Source: Cohnella rhizosphaerae (GTDB lineage: Bacteria > Bacillota > Bacilli > Paenibacillales > Paenibacillaceae). From it: a DNA stretch of 64,000 nt. The notes under the pieces were generated by a model, which saw only the letters and a list, made by a program, of their open reading frames with translations, was not told where the DNA came from and searched no databases. The stretch's first letter is position 1; each line of letters starts with the position of its first letter. Shown here piece by piece: positions 26,414 through 37,681 of this stretch. A program made the position numbers and the translations under genes. The DNA is taken from contig NZ_JAPDIA010000008.1 of assembly GCF_029525575.1 (NCBI RefSeq), positions 434,001 through 498,000 on the forward strand, read 5' to 3'.

Positions 26414-29237
26414 GTGGAAGGGAAGGCCTGGCATCAGCTAAGCGAAGACGAGCTAGCCGTATTGCTCCAGACGAACACGAAGGCAGGGCTGGCGCCGAGC
26501 GCCGCGCAGGAGAGGCTGGCGGGACACGGGAAAAACGAGCTGGCGGAGAAGCGCAGGGAGTCTCCGATCAAGCTGCTGCTCAATCAATTCAAGGACTTCA
26601 TGGTGCTCGTGCTGGCAGGCGCGACGGTCGTGTCGGGTTTGCTGGGCGAGATGCTGGACGCCCTCACGATCATCGCCATCATCGTTCTGAACGGGCTGCT
26701 CGGCTTTTATCAGGAGTTTAGGGCGGAGCGCTCGCTCCGGGCGCTCAAGGAGCTGTCGGCGCCGAATGCCAAGGTTATTCGCGGGGGGCGGCCTCCAGGT
26801 GGTGCCCGCCAGCGAGCTGGTGCCGGGCGATCTCGTCGTGCTCGAGAGCGGCGACCGGGTGCCCGCCGACCTTCGGCTCGTGCAGAGCAGCCAGTGCATG
26901 ATCGAGGAGGCCGCGCTCACCGGGGAGTCCGTGCCGGCGGCCAAGCAGTCCATGCCGCTCTATGCCGCCGAGCTGCCCCTCGGCGACCGGAAAAACTGCG
27001 CTTACCTCGGCACGATGGTGACGCGCGGCACCGCCCGCGGCGTCGTCGTGCGCACCGGCATGAGCACCGAGATGGGCAAGATCGCCGACCTGATCCAGCA
27101 GACGGACGAAGCCGAGACGCCGCTTCAGCACCGGCTGGAGCAGCTCGGCAAGATCCTGATCGTCGTCGCTCTGGCGCTTACCGTGCTCGTCGTCGCCGCC
27201 GGCGTGCTGCACGGCCAGCCGCTCTACGGCATGTTCCTGGCCGGTGTCAGCCTCGCCGTCGCGGCCATTCCGGAAGGGCTGCCCGCGATCGTCACGATCG
27301 CGCTCGCGCTCGGCGTGCAGCGCATGATCCGGCGCAAGGCGATCGTCCGCAAGCTCCCTTCGGTCGAAACGCTCGGCTGCGCGTCCGTCATCTGCTCCGA
27401 CAAGACGGGCACCCTCACGCAAAACAAGATGACCGTCACCAAAGTTTGGACCGGCGGCCGGGACATCGACGTCACGGGCGAAGGCTACGGACCGGCAGGC
27501 CAGCTGCTCGAACGCGGGAGCGCGGTAGACGTGAAGGGCGACGCATCGCTGCGCAGGCTCATCCAGGTGGCGGCGCTTTGCAACAACGCCGAGCTGGCCA
27601 AGGCCGACCGCGGCGCCGAGCAAAGGGGACGGAAGGCGGAGCGCGGCGAGGAGGAAGCGCTCGAGGATACCGACTGGATGGTCAAAGGAGACCCCACGGA
27701 AGGGGCGCTGCTGGCGCTCGCGGCCAAGTCGGGACTGCCCAGAACCTCGCTAGAAGCGCTGTATCCGCGCGTGAAGGAATTTCCGTTCGACGCCGACCGC
27801 AAGCGCATGTCGGTGCTCGTATCGCACCAGGGCGGACGCCTCGTCTGCACGAAAGGCGCGCCGGACCTTCTGATCGACCGCTGCGCCTATGCCCTGTGGG
27901 ACGGAAAGGTCGTACCGTTCACGGGGACGCTTCGGCAAAAAGTATTGCGCGCGAACGAAGCGATGGCCAATGAAGCGCTGCGCGTGCTCGGGTTCGCGTA
28001 TCGCGACGCCAAAGGCGGCGAAAATTGCGAATCCGAGGACGAGGCGGAAGAGGGGCTCGTCTTCGTCGGCCTCGGCGGCATGATCGATCCCCCGCGCCGC
28101 GAGGTGCACGATGCGATCGTCAAATGCAAGGCGGCCGGCATCAAGACGGTGATGATCACCGGCGACCATCAGATGACCGCCGAGGCGATCGCACGTACGC
28201 TGGGCATTCTGCCCCGCGACGGCAAATCCGTCAGCGGCGCGGAGCTGGCGGGCATGACCGACGAGCAACTGGACAAAATTTCCGACGACGTCTACGTTTA
28301 CGCCCGCGTATCCCCCGAGCACAAGCTTCGCATCGTGCAATCGCTGCAGCGGCGCGGACACGTCGTGGCGATGACCGGAGACGGGGTCAACGACGCGCCG
28401 GCCGTCAAGGCGGCGGACATCGGCATCGCGATGGGCATTACCGGCACCGACGTGACCAAGGAAGCCTCGGCGCTCGTTCTGGCCGACGACAATTTCTCGT
28501 CGATCGTCGCGGCGGTCGAAGAGGGACGGGGCATCTACGAAAATATCCGCAAGTTCATCCGGTATTTGCTGGCTTCGAACGTCGGCGAGATTCTTGTCAT
28601 GTTTTTCGCGATGATGGCCGCGCTGCCGCTGCCGCTCATCCCGATCCAGATTTTGTGGGTCAATCTGGTTACCGACGGATTGCCCGCGATGGCGCTCGGC
28701 ATCGATCAGGCCGAGAGCGACCTGATGCGGCACAAGCCGAGATCGGCCAAGGAGAACATCTTCGCGCGGCGTCTGGGCTGGAAAATCGTCAGCCGCGGCG
28801 TGTTGATCGGCGCCTGCACGCTGGCGGCGTTCGTCCTCGCTCTCGGCGGCCGGGACGCGGACGCCGCGGCGCTCGTCCACGCGCAGAGCGTCGCGTTCGC
28901 CACGCTCGTCATGGCGCAACTGATCCATGTGTTCGACTGCCGCAGCTCGCGCTCCATTTTCCATCGCCGGTTTTTCGAAAACAAGTTTCTCGTACTGGCC
29001 GTCCTGTCCTCGCTGCTGCTTCTGCTCGCCGTCCTGTACTTCGAGCCGCTGCAGCCGGTCTTCAAGACCGTGCCGCTCGATCTCCGCGATTGGGCGCTCG
29101 TCTTCGTGGCCGCCGGCATCCCCACGTTCGCGATGGGCATCGGAAGCGTATGGGGCTCGTCGCGCCGCCGCCGCAGCGGCGGCCGCATCTCATACGGCGG
29201 CCGGGGCGCAGGCACGGTCAAGACGGTCGCCCGCTGA
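26414..29237 (+). CDS. yloB: P2A-type Ca2+-transporting ATPase, YloB-like (frameshift in G6)
   Basis: This is a P-type ATPase exporting Ca2+ (PMR1/SERCA-like group). After the N-terminal cation-ATPase domain and two membrane helices, the frame breaks at G6 (26783-26788). With five G it reads [24 protein letters not shown] and continues to 29237, for 940 residues. Motifs: TGES in the actuator domain, PEGLP in membrane helix 4, [13 protein letters not shown] with the phosphorylated Asp, KGAPD for nucleotide binding and [17 protein letters not shown] at the hinge. The C-terminal six helices end in a basic tail. The start GTG 26414 follows GGGAGGAGG. It probably links to sporulation-time calcium handling as for B. 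subtilis YloB. Confidence 0.9.
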
Positions 29238-29312
29238 TTCTCGGCTGCGGCTTGGCCGGCCCTTCTGACCGCCGTTCCGCCGAAAGCTCTCGCTGTCGCT
29301 GTTTGGATAGTC

Positions 29313-29342
29313 CGCCCGTTCGCGCCGCTCGCGCGAGCGGGC
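29313..29342 (+). terminator. Weak terminator-like hairpin after the Ca2+ ATPase
   Basis: GCCCG (29313-29317) can pair with CGGGC (29338-29342), with inner CCGCTCG/CGAGCGG pairing, followed by TTATTGCATTTTA. Convincing stem, poor T tract. Confidence 0.4.
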
Positions 29343-29512
29343 TTATTGCATTTTACGCTGCGCGATCGCGCGCGTCCGTCCGGGCGGTATCCATGCGGAA
29401 AAGTACAAACTAATTTGCGAATCCTGTATGCGCAGCGAAGTCGCGTTGCGGTATGATAGGGACACGGAAGGACAGGTCCGACATCGAACTTATACCAGGA
29501 GGGCATACCCCT

Positions 29513-30343
29513 ATGCAATTTACGAAAATGCACGGCCTCGGCAACGACTTCATCGTGGTGCACGGCGAAACCTCGCTCCCGGCCGACGCGGCCGAACGCG
29601 CCGTCAAGCTTTGCAACCGGTATTTCGGCATCGGCGCCGACGGGCTCGTCTATATCCTGCCTTCGGAGCGCGCGGATTTCAAAATGCGCATCATCAATTC
29701 GGACGGCTCGGAAGCCGAGCAGTGCGGCAACGCGATCCGCTGCGTCGCCAAGTACGTGTACGACAACGGACTGATCGGCCGCGAAGCGATCACGATCGAG
29801 ACGCTGGGCGCGGGCGTGCAGCCCGTCCAGCTCGAAGTCGAGGGCGGCAGCGTCCGCCGCGTCCGCGTCGACATGGGCGAGCCGATCCTGAACGGCCTTG
29901 ACGTGCCGACGACGATCGACGCCAATCCCGTCATCGGGCAAACGGTCGAGATCGACGGCCGCGCGTTCAAGTTCACCGCCGTCTCGATGGGCAATCCGCA
30001 CGCGGTCATCTACGTCGACGACGCGGTCGGGTTCGACCTGGCGACCTGGGGACCGAAGCTTGAGACGCATCCCTTGTTCCCGCGCAAGATCAACGTCGAA
30101 TTCGCGAAGGTCAACTCCGCGGAGCAAGTCGACATGCGCGTCTGGGAGCGCGGCGCGGGCCCGACGCTCGCCTGCGGCACCGGCGCCTGCGCGACGCTCG
30201 TCTCGTCCGTGCTGAACGGACTGACCGGCCGATCGGCGACGATCTCGCTTGCCGGCGGCGATCTGTACATCGAGTGGAGCGAGGACAACAACCGCGTCTA
30301 CATGACCGGTCCGGCCGAAGCGGTATATACCGGCACGGTCTGA
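29513..30343 (+). CDS. dapF: Diaminopimelate epimerase
   Basis: This 276-residue enzyme converts LL- to meso-diaminopimelate in lysine and peptidoglycan synthesis. Both catalytic cysteines are visible, in EAEQCGNAIRC (about residue 74) and TLACGTGACATL (about 219), with the GLGNDFI segment at the N-terminus. The ATG at 29513 lies 9 bases after AGGAGGG. A TATGAT upstream (about 29453) is a possible -10. It occupies, with the yitJ-like gene, the place where B. subtilis has yloC between yloB and remA. Confidence 0.94.
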   Translation: MQFTKMHGLGNDFIVVHGETSLPADAAERAVKLCNRYFGIGADGLVYILPSERADFKMRIINSDGSEAEQCGNAIRCVAKYVYDNGLIGREAITIETLGAGVQPVQLEVEGGSVRRVRVDMGEPILNGLDVPTTIDANPVIGQTVEIDGRAFKFTAVSMGNPHAVIYVDDAVGFDLATWGPKLETHPLFPRKINVEFAKVNSAEQVDMRVWERGAGPTLACGTGACATLVSSVLNGLTGRSATISLAGGDLYIEWSEDNNRVYMTGPAEAVYTGTV

Positions 30344-30392
30344 TCAAGACGCGGCGGCGAAACGCCGCAGGCGCCCGCTCCTCCACTTTCGG

Positions 30393-30419
30393 GAACCCGG
30401 ACTCGTCCGGGTTCTTTCT
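30393..30419 (+). terminator. Rho-independent terminator after dapF
   Basis: GAACCCGGA (30393-30401) and TCCGGGTTC (30406-30414) form a stem with a CTCG loop, followed by TTTCTCC. Confidence 0.65.
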
Positions 30420-30554
30420 CCATATTCGGGCGGCTGATCGGCGATCGGGGCTTGCAGCGGCGCGGCTGCCATTTTCGAGAGGGGAAGAAGTATGCTACAT
30501 TAATAGAACGATTGCGCGTACATCATTTATGACATAGATAGGATGGGAAGCCTC

Positions 30555-32468
30555 TTGAAACCGGATTTTCGCACAGCGCTGAGCCAGCGGCCGCTCGTCG
30601 GCGACGGGGCGATGGGAACCTACCTCTACCAGCTCGGATTCCCGATCGGCGTCGCGTTCGAAGAATATAACCTGATCAAGCCCGAGATGATCCTGGAGGT
30701 TCACCGCCGCTACGTCGCCGCCGGCGCCGAAGTCCTCGAGACCAACACGTTCGCCGCGCAGCACGGCAACCTGGTGCGGTTCGGTCTCGAAAAGCGGACC
30801 GCCGACATCAACGCAGCCGGCGTCGCGCTCGCGCGGCAGGCCGGCGGCGACGCGTCCTACGTACTTGGCGCGGTCGGCGCGATCCGGGCCGGCCAGCGCA
30901 AAAACGCGCGGACGGCGGAGATCACCCGCGACTACGAGGAGCAGATCGGCGCGCTGGTCGGCGCCGGCGCCGACGGCATTTTGCTCGAGACGTTTTTCGA
31001 GCTCGACGAGCTGATGCTGGCGCTGCGCGTCGCGCGCAGGCTGGGCGATCTGCCGGTCGTCTGCCAGTTCGCCGTGGACGATCCCGCGGTGACGCGCGAC
31101 GGCGTGCCGATGGGCGAAGCGCTGCGCAGGCTCCGGGACGAGGGGGCCGACGTCGTCGGCTTCAATTGCCGCAGCGGCCCGAACGGCATTCTCCGGGCCG
31201 TACAGAACATCCCGCTCGATCTCGGTCTTCCGCTCAGCGCCTTCCCGAACGCCGGCCTGCCGGATTACGAGGACGGCAAAGTCGTCTATTCCGCTTCTCC
31301 GGCCTACTTCGGCGACAACGCCAGGACGTTCGCGGACAACGGCGTCCGTCTGATCGGCGGCTGCTGCGGAACGACGCCCGAGCATATCGCCGAGATCGCC
31401 GCGGCTTTGCGCGGCTACGCGCCCAACGAGGCTGCGTCGCAGCGTCCGGCGACGGCCGTCGAGTCGAGCGTCGCGCCGTCCCGGCAGACGTCCGATTCGG
31501 CATCCGGCGGCGTCGAAGAGCCGGCCAACATCGTTCAGCTCGTCCGCGAGCGGCATACCGTCATCGTCGAGCTCGATCCGCCGAAGGATCTCGACATCGG
31601 CCGCTTCATGGACGGCGCCGCGGCGCTTCGGGACGCCGGCGCCGACGCGCTGACGATGGCGGACAATTCGCTTGCGGTCACGCGCATGAGCAACATGGCG
31701 CTCGGCGCCCTCGTGCAGGAACGGGTCGGCATCCGGCCGCTCGTGCACATCGCCTGCCGCGACCGCAACCTGATCGGCACGCAGTCGCTTATGATGGGCT
31801 TCGACGCGCTCGGCATCGACCATGTGCTGGCCGTGACCGGCGACCCTGCGAAGTTCGGGGACCTGCCGGGCTCGAGCTCGGTTTACGATCTGACCTCGTT
31901 CGAGATCATCAAGATGATCAAGCAGCTCAACGAAGGCATCGCGTTCTCCGGCCGCGCCCTCAAGCAGAAGGCGAAGTTCGTCATCGGCGCGGCGTTCAAC
32001 CCGAACGTCAAGCATCTGGACAAAGCGGTGCAGCGGCTCGAGAAGAAGGTGGCCGCCGGCGCGGACTATATCATGACGCAGCCGGTGTACGATCCCGAGC
32101 TGATCGCGCGCATCGCCGAGGCGACCAGACATATCGGCGTTCCGATTTTCCTCGGCATCTTCCCGCTGGCGAGCGGCCGCAACGCCGAATATTTGCACAA
32201 CGAGGTGCCCGGCATCCAGCTGTCCGACGCCGTGCGCGAGCGGATGCGCGGCCTCGAGGGCGCCGAAGGGAAAGCCGAGGGGATCGCTGTCGCCAAGGAA
32301 CTGCTCGACGCGGCGATGAAGCATTTTAACGGCATCTATCTGATGACCCCGTTCCTTCATTACGAGATGACGGTCGAATTGACGCGTTACGTCAAGGAGA
32401 AAAGCGGCGTTCATGCCGACAATTGCGGCTGCGCCTCTTGTCCGCCCAACGATTATCAAGTAAAATGA
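30555..32468 (+). CDS. yitJ: Bifunctional homocysteine S-methyltransferase / methylenetetrahydrofolate reductase
   Basis: This ~637-residue fusion is of the YitJ type. Residues 1-290 are the homocysteine methyltransferase barrel ([16 protein letters not shown], then the zinc-binding cysteines in GFNCRSG and [12 protein letters not shown]). Residues 330-610 are the FAD-dependent methylenetetrahydrofolate reductase ([44 protein letters not shown]). It supplies a methyl group to homocysteine for methionine. The TTG at 30555 is preferred because AGGATGGG lies 7 bases upstream; the in-frame ATG at 30543 falls inside that site. No S-box riboswitch is visible upstream, unlike B. subtilis yitJ. Confidence 0.9.
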   Translation: MKPDFRTALSQRPLVGDGAMGTYLYQLGFPIGVAFEEYNLIKPEMILEVHRRYVAAGAEVLETNTFAAQHGNLVRFGLEKRTADINAAGVALARQAGGDASYVLGAVGAIRAGQRKNARTAEITRDYEEQIGALVGAGADGILLETFFELDELMLALRVARRLGDLPVVCQFAVDDPAVTRDGVPMGEALRRLRDEGADVVGFNCRSGPNGILRAVQNIPLDLGLPLSAFPNAGLPDYEDGKVVYSASPAYFGDNARTFADNGVRLIGGCCGTTPEHIAEIAAALRGYAPNEAASQRPATAVESSVAPSRQTSDSASGGVEEPANIVQLVRERHTVIVELDPPKDLDIGRFMDGAAALRDAGADALTMADNSLAVTRMSNMALGALVQERVGIRPLVHIACRDRNLIGTQSLMMGFDALGIDHVLAVTGDPAKFGDLPGSSSVYDLTSFEIIKMIKQLNEGIAFSGRALKQKAKFVIGAAFNPNVKHLDKAVQRLEKKVAAGADYIMTQPVYDPELIARIAEATRHIGVPIFLGIFPLASGRNAEYLHNEVPGIQLSDAVRERMRGLEGAEGKAEGIAVAKELLDAAMKHFNGIYLMTPFLHYEMTVELTRYVKEKSGVHADNCGCASCPPNDYQVK

Positions 32469-32635
32469 GTCAATATGGCCTGCCGCGTTCGAACGTTATC
32501 TACAAGCCGAACGCGGACGGTGCCAAGCGTATTCCATCGATTGCGGTATGCGGGAGCGCCGCAGTGGCAACAATGGTGCCTATCCGGCGCCATCCGGCCG
32601 CTGCCAGCAAGACATGGACCGGAGGGAATAGTGGC

Positions 32636-32896
32636 ATGGCGATCAAGCTCATCAACATCGGATTCGGCAATATTGTATCGGCGAATCGGATCATCTCCAT
32701 CGTGAGTCCCGAGTCCGCGCCGATCAAGCGGATCATTCAAGAAGCGCGCGACCGGCATATGCTGATCGACGCGACGTACGGCCGCCGCACGCGCGCCGTC
32801 ATTATTACGGACAGCGATCACGTGATACTGTCCGCGGTCCAGCCGGAGACGGTGGCGCATCGCCTGTCCACCAAAGACGACGAACATGACGAATGA
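32636..32896 (+). CDS. remA: Extracellular matrix regulator RemA (DUF370)
   Basis: This 86-residue DNA-binding protein matches RemA, an activator of biofilm matrix operons in B. subtilis that forms octameric rings. The family start [19 protein letters not shown] and the [17 protein letters not shown] segment are present. The ATG at 32636 follows GGAGGG (about 32621-32626) at 9 bases. As in Bacillus it sits immediately before gmk and rpoZ, and its stop overlaps an upstream candidate start of gmk. Confidence 0.93.
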   Translation: MAIKLINIGFGNIVSANRIISIVSPESAPIKRIIQEARDRHMLIDATYGRRTRAVIITDSDHVILSAVQPETVAHRLSTKDDEHDE

Positions 32897-32909
32897 ATCG
32901 GGGAAGTCC

Positions 32910-33545
32910 ATGAACAGAGGTTTGCTGATCGTATTGTCCGGTCCGTCGGGCGTCGGGAAAGGGACGGTATGCGCGGCGCTGCGCCGCAAGCTGCCCGAAC
33001 TGACCTATTCCGTCTCGGCGACGACGCGGTCTCCGCGGGCCGGCGAGATCGACGGGGTCAACTATTTTTTCAAGACGCGCGAGCAGTTCAAGGATATGAT
33101 CGAACGCGACGCGCTGCTTGAGCACGCAGAGTACGTAGGCAACTACTACGGCACTCCGCGCGACTTCGTGGAGAAGACGCTGTCCGAGGGCAAGGACATC
33201 ATTCTCGAGATCGAAGTCCAGGGCGCGGTCAAGGTGCGGGAGAAATTTCCCGAGGGCGTCCTCGTCTTCTTGCTTCCCCCGTCGCTGCAGCAGCTGAAGG
33301 ACCGGCTGACGGGCCGGGGCACGGAGACCCAGGCGACCATCGATCACCGCCTTTCCGTCGCGGTCGAGGAGATGAACCTGCTCGAGCATTACGATTATGC
33401 GGTCGTCAACGACGAGATCGACGCGGCTTGCCGCCGCATCGAGAGCATCATGATCGCCGAGCATTGCAAGCGCGAGCGCTTCCTGCACGAGCTGTTCGTC
33501 GAGCTCGAAGGCTTGCGCGAAAAGCAGAACATACCGGAGAGGTGA
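32910..33545 (+). CDS. gmk: Guanylate kinase
   Basis: This ~211-residue kinase phosphorylates GMP to GDP. The P-loop [12 protein letters not shown] lies at the N-terminus, followed by [21 protein letters not shown] (GMP binding), [11 protein letters not shown] and ILEIEVQGA. Start ATG 32910 is preferred because CGGGGAA is 5-8 bases upstream; an ATG at 32886 overlapping the remA stop would add eight residues. It is part of the remA-gmk-rpoZ-coaBC-priA unit. Confidence 0.93.
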   Translation: MNRGLLIVLSGPSGVGKGTVCAALRRKLPELTYSVSATTRSPRAGEIDGVNYFFKTREQFKDMIERDALLEHAEYVGNYYGTPRDFVEKTLSEGKDIILEIEVQGAVKVREKFPEGVLVFLLPPSLQQLKDRLTGRGTETQATIDHRLSVAVEEMNLLEHYDYAVVNDEIDAACRRIESIMIAEHCKRERFLHELFVELEGLREKQNIPER

Positions 33546-33549
33546 TTAG

Positions 33550-33786
33550 ATGCTATACCCATCGATCGACGAGCTCGTCCGCAAGGTGGACAGCAAATAC
33601 ACATTGGTCGTCGCGGCCTCCAAGCGCGCGCGGTCGCTGCGCGAAGGACAGAGCAGCAAGCTGCACGCGCCCAAGTCCCACAAGGTCGTAGGCGTCGCGC
33701 TCGAAGAGATTTTCAAGGATTACATCACGGTCGAGGCGATCTCCGAAGAGGACGCCACAGACGAGAAGTATGAAGAACAAGCATAA
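33550..33786 (+). CDS. rpoZ: RNA polymerase omega subunit
   Basis: This 78-residue protein is omega, which aids assembly and stability of RNA polymerase. MLYPSIDELVRKVDSKYTLV and AASKRARSLREG match the Firmicute family. It starts 4 bases after gmk with AGAGG as ribosome site. The acidic C-terminal tail is typical. A terminator follows after 10 bases. Confidence 0.93.
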   Translation: MLYPSIDELVRKVDSKYTLVVAASKRARSLREGQSSKLHAPKSHKVVGVALEEIFKDYITVEAISEEDATDEKYEEQA

Positions 33787-33795
33787 ACGGCTGCA

Positions 33796-33822
33796 AACAA
33801 CCCTTCGAGGTTGTTTTTTTTT
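33796..33822 (+). terminator. Rho-independent terminator after rpoZ
   Basis: AACAACC (33796-33802) pairs with GGTTGTT (33809-33815), followed by a run of T to 33822. It may partly terminate transcription before coaBC, which starts 27 bases further. Confidence 0.8.
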
Positions 33823-33849
33823 CAGAATCGCGAGGGAGGGGCGCTCTAA

Positions 33850-35118
33850 ATGAATTATTCGCTCTCGGGGAAAACGATCATCCTGGGCATCACGGGCGGC
33901 ATCGCGGCATACAAGGCGGCCACGCTGTGCAGCCGTCTCGTCGGCCTCGGCGCAAGCGTGCGCGTCATCATGACCGAAGGGGCGACGAAGTTCATCTCGC
34001 CGCTGACGCTTCAGACGCTGTCGCGGCATCCGGTGGCGACGGACGTATTCGACGAGCGGGATGCGGCCGTTGTGCAACACATCGATTGGGCGGATGCGGC
34101 CGATCTGGTGGTTGTCGCTCCCGCGACCGCGAACAGCATCGCGAAGCTCGCGCACGGCATCGCCGACGACATGCTCAGCACGACGCTGCTCGCGACGACG
34201 GCGCCGGTGCTGATCGCGCCCGCGATGAACGTGCACATGCTGGCGCATCCGGCCGTGCAGGACAATCTCGATACGCTGGCGCGCCGCGGGGTAAGGTTCG
34301 TCGAATCCGGCACCGGCCAGCTCGCCTGCGGCTACGTCGGCAAGGGTCGGCTGGCCGAACCGGACGAGATCGTGCAGGTCGTGGCCGAGCTGCTCGCCGG
34401 TCCTAAGCCGCTTGCCGGCAAGCGGGTGCTGATCACGGCCGGCGGCACGATCGAACGGCTCGATCCCGTCCGCTACATTACGAACGACTCGTCCGGCAAA
34501 ATGGGCTTCGCGCTCGCCGAAGAAGCGCGCGCGCTCGGCGCGGAAGTGACCGTCGTCTGGGCGCGAACGGAGCTTGCGCCGCCGCCCGTCGCCGAGGTCG
34601 TGCGCGTCGAATCCGCGCAGGAGATGTACGACGCCGTCATGGCGCGGCTTCCTGCCATGGACGTCGTCGTGAAGGCGGCCGCCGTCGCGGACTACCGGCC
34701 GGTGCAGCGCGAGAAGGTCAAAATGAAAAAGGGACCGGACAAGCTGACGCTGGAGCTCGTCCGCAATCCGGACATTCTGCAGGCGATCGGGGACTGGAAG
34801 CATGAAGGCGGCGGCGCTGGCGCGAACAAGCCTTACGTGATCGGCTTCGCGGCCGAGACGGGCGACGTGGAGGGCTATGCGCTGGACAAGCTGCGCCGCA
34901 AGCGCTGCGACCTGATCGCGGCCAACGACGTATCCGAGCCGGGCGCGGGCTTCGGCACGGATACGAACATCCTGCGGCTATTCGGCGCCGAGGGCCTCGT
35001 CGAATCGCTGCCGCTCCAGTCCAAGCGCGAGGCGGCCGGCCGCATCTGGCGAATCGCGCTTGCGCGCGCGCCGGGTCTGCGCGCCGTGGACGGCGAAGCA
35101 GGAGCTCCGCGGGCATGA
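33850..35118 (+). CDS. coaBC: Bifunctional phosphopantothenoylcysteine decarboxylase/synthetase
   Basis: This 422-residue enzyme catalyses two steps of coenzyme A synthesis. Residues 1-185 are the FMN-dependent CoaC decarboxylase (ILGITGGIAAYKAA, APAMNVHMLAHPAVQ, substrate-clamp TGQLACGYVGKGRLAEP). Residues 190-400 are the CTP-dependent CoaB synthetase (TAGGTIERLDPVRYITNDSS, KAAAVADYRP, KKGPDKLTLELVRNPDIL, AANDVSEPGAGFGTDTN). The ribosome site GAGGGAGGGG precedes ATG 33850. Its stop overlaps the start of priA by 4 bases (ATGA), which indicates coupling. Confidence 0.94.
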   Translation: MNYSLSGKTIILGITGGIAAYKAATLCSRLVGLGASVRVIMTEGATKFISPLTLQTLSRHPVATDVFDERDAAVVQHIDWADAADLVVVAPATANSIAKLAHGIADDMLSTTLLATTAPVLIAPAMNVHMLAHPAVQDNLDTLARRGVRFVESGTGQLACGYVGKGRLAEPDEIVQVVAELLAGPKPLAGKRVLITAGGTIERLDPVRYITNDSSGKMGFALAEEARALGAEVTVVWARTELAPPPVAEVVRVESAQEMYDAVMARLPAMDVVVKAAAVADYRPVQREKVKMKKGPDKLTLELVRNPDILQAIGDWKHEGGGAGANKPYVIGFAAETGDVEGYALDKLRRKRCDLIAANDVSEPGAGFGTDTNILRLFGAEGLVESLPLQSKREAAGRIWRIALARAPGLRAVDGEAGAPRA

Positions 35119-37626
35119 GCGTCGCCAGAATCAGCGTAGACGTGCCGACGCGCGACGCCGACCGGCCGTTCGACTATACCGTGCCCGCGCATCTGGAAGG
35201 ATGGGTGGAGGTCGGCAGCCGGGTGGCGGTTCCCTTCGGAGGCCGGACGCTGCAGGGCATCGTGCTGGCGCTGCCCGAGGATTCGGAGGTGGACCGCCGG
35301 CGGCTGAAGCCGATCTCCGACGTGCTCGACGCCGTGCCGCCCTTGTCGCCCGAGCTCGTGGAGCTGGGGGGTCTGGATGAGCGAACGCTGGCTGTGCCCG
35401 CTCACCGTGGCGCTGCAGGCGATGCTGCCCGCAGCGCTCAAGGGCAAAGCCGAAAAATATATTTCGGCGGCGCCGAACGCGGAGTGGTCGCCTTTGGACC
35501 GTTTCGAGCAGCCCGAGCTGCTCGATGCGCTGGAGCGGCACGGTACGCTGAAGCTGTCGCAGCTGCTTCAGCAGCATCCGGAGCGCGGCGCGGCCGTCAA
35601 GCGCTGGCTCGCGGAGGGCAAGCTTGAGGAGCGTCAGCAGGTCGAGGACCGGCTGTCGGTCAAGACGGTGCTGACGGTCGTCCCGCCGTCCGAGGCCGAG
35701 CTGCGCAGCGCGCTGCTCGGGCTGCCGAACCGGGCCGCCAAGCAGCGCGAGGTGCTCGCGTATTTGCTTGCCAATCGCGAGCCGATCGCCCAGCAGGCGC
35801 TGGCCGAGGCGGCCGGCACGACGACGGCGGTCATCCGCAGCCTCGCGGACAAGGGGCTGATCGGGATCGAGCAGACGACCGTGGAGCGCGATCCGTACGC
35901 CGGCCGGAGCTTCGCGCCGTCGGCTCCGCTCGCGCTGACGCCCGCGCAGCAGCAGGCGTTCGCGCCGATCGCCGACGCCGTCGACCGCGAGGCGCACCGG
36001 GTATTTTTGCTGCACGGCGTGACCGGCAGCGGGAAGACCGAGCTGTACCTGCAGGCGATCGACAAAGCGCTGCGGCAAGGACGCGAAGCGATCGTGCTCG
36101 TGCCCGAGATCGCGCTTACGCCGCAAATGGTGGAGCGGTTCAAGAGCCGTTTCGGCGCGCGGGTGGCGGTGCTGCACAGCCGGCTGTCGAGCGGCGAGCG
36201 GTACGACGAGTGGCGCAAAATCCGCGAGGGAAGAGCGACGGTGGCCGTCGGCGCCCGTTCCGCGATTTTTGCGCCCTTTTCCCGGCTTGGGCTGATCATC
36301 ATCGATGAAGAACACGAGACGACCTACAAGCAGGAAGAGAGTCCGAAGTACCATGCGAGAGACGTCGCGGTGCGGCGCGGGCAGCGTCACGGCGCGGCCG
36401 TCGTGCTCGGCTCGGCTACGCCGTCGCTCGAGACGTACGGCGCCGCGATCGAGATCGCGCCGGGAATCGGCGGACGCGGCGAAGAGGTCGTACCCGCCTA
36501 CGTGCCGCTGCCCGAGCGGGTCGCGGACCGCCCGCTGCCGCGCGTAACCATCATCGACATGCGCGAGGAGCTGCGGCTCGGCAACCGGGCGATGTTCAGC
36601 CGGGCGCTCGCGGACGCATTGCGAGAGCGGCTCGCGCGAGGCGAGCAGTCGGTGCTGCTGCTGAACCGCCGCGGCTACGCGACGTTCGTCATGTGCCGCT
36701 CCTGCGGGTACACGGCTTCGTGTCCGCACTGCGACATCGCGCTAACCTATCATCGCGGCTCGCGCAACCTTCGCTGCCACTATTGCGGCTACTCCGAGCG
36801 GGAGCCTGAAGCCTGCCCCTCCTGCGCGAGCCCGCACATCCGTTTTTTCGGAACGGGCACGCAGAAGGTCGAAGAGGCGCTCGCCGCGACGTTTCCCGGC
36901 ATCCGCGTGATCCGGATGGACGTCGATACGACGACGGAAAAGGGCTCGCACGAGCGCTGGCTGACGGAATTCCGGGAGCGCCGGGCGGACGTGCTGCTCG
37001 GCACGCAGATGGTCGCCAAAGGCCTCGACTTTCCGTACGTGACGCTCGTCGGCGTCCTGGCCGCCGACGCCGCGCTGCGGCTGCCGGACTTCCGGGCGGC
37101 GGAGCGCACGTTCCAACTGCTGACGCAGGTCGCGGGGCGAGCCGGCAGGCACGAGCTTCCCGGGGAGGTCATCGTTCAGACTTACGAGCCCGAACACGCT
37201 TCGATCGCCTCCGTCGAGCGGCACGATTACCGCGGCTTCTCGCAGCAGGAGCTCCGGCATCGCCGCGCGCTCGGCTACCCGCCTTACGGGCGGCTGCTCA
37301 CGCTCACGCTGACGCACGAGCAGGTGCCGCTGCTGCTGTCCATCGGGCAGACGTTCGCGGCCAAGATGCGGGAGCGGGCGGCAGCCGCAGGCGCGAAGGC
37401 GGACGGCAAGCCCGGACCCGGAGGAATCGCCGTCGAGGTGCTTGGCCCCGTGCCTTCTCCGATCGCGCGGCTTAAGGATCGCTACCGTTTTCAAGTTATG
37501 ATAAAATATCAGGGAAATCCCGACGTGCCCGGCTGGACGGCCGAGGTGCTGAAGGAACTGCAGGACGGCGCGAAGCGTCACGGCGTGCAGCTCGGCGTCG
37601 ACGTCGATCCGCAGATGATGCTTTAA
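35115..37626 (+). CDS. priA: Primosomal replication restart helicase PriA (frameshift in G6)
   Basis: PriA reloads the replisome at stalled forks. The N-terminal DNA-binding part starts at 35115 (ARISVDVPTRDADRPFDYTV). The frame breaks at G6 (35366-35371). With five G it continues GVWMSERWLCPLTVALQAML and reads to 37626, for 836 residues. Helicase motifs: Walker A GVTGSGKTELYLQAI, DEEH box LIIIDEEHETTYKQE, and QVAGRAGRHELPGEVI. The zinc-binding insert has paired cysteines (CRSCGYTASCPHC and CHYCGYSEREPEACPSC). Its importance for replication restart and the exact restoration by one base make a sequence error far more likely than a true mutation. It overlaps coaBC. Confidence 0.92.
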
Positions 37627-37681
37627 CCGCGCATGATTACCGGCATTTTATACTAGATATAGACTGAAAGGTGGGGATGGC

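Noticed and set aside
30344-30554. S-box (SAM) riboswitch before the yitJ-like gene
   Set aside because: Expected from B. subtilis, but I could not find the conserved core or the antiterminator/terminator pair in this 210-base stretch.
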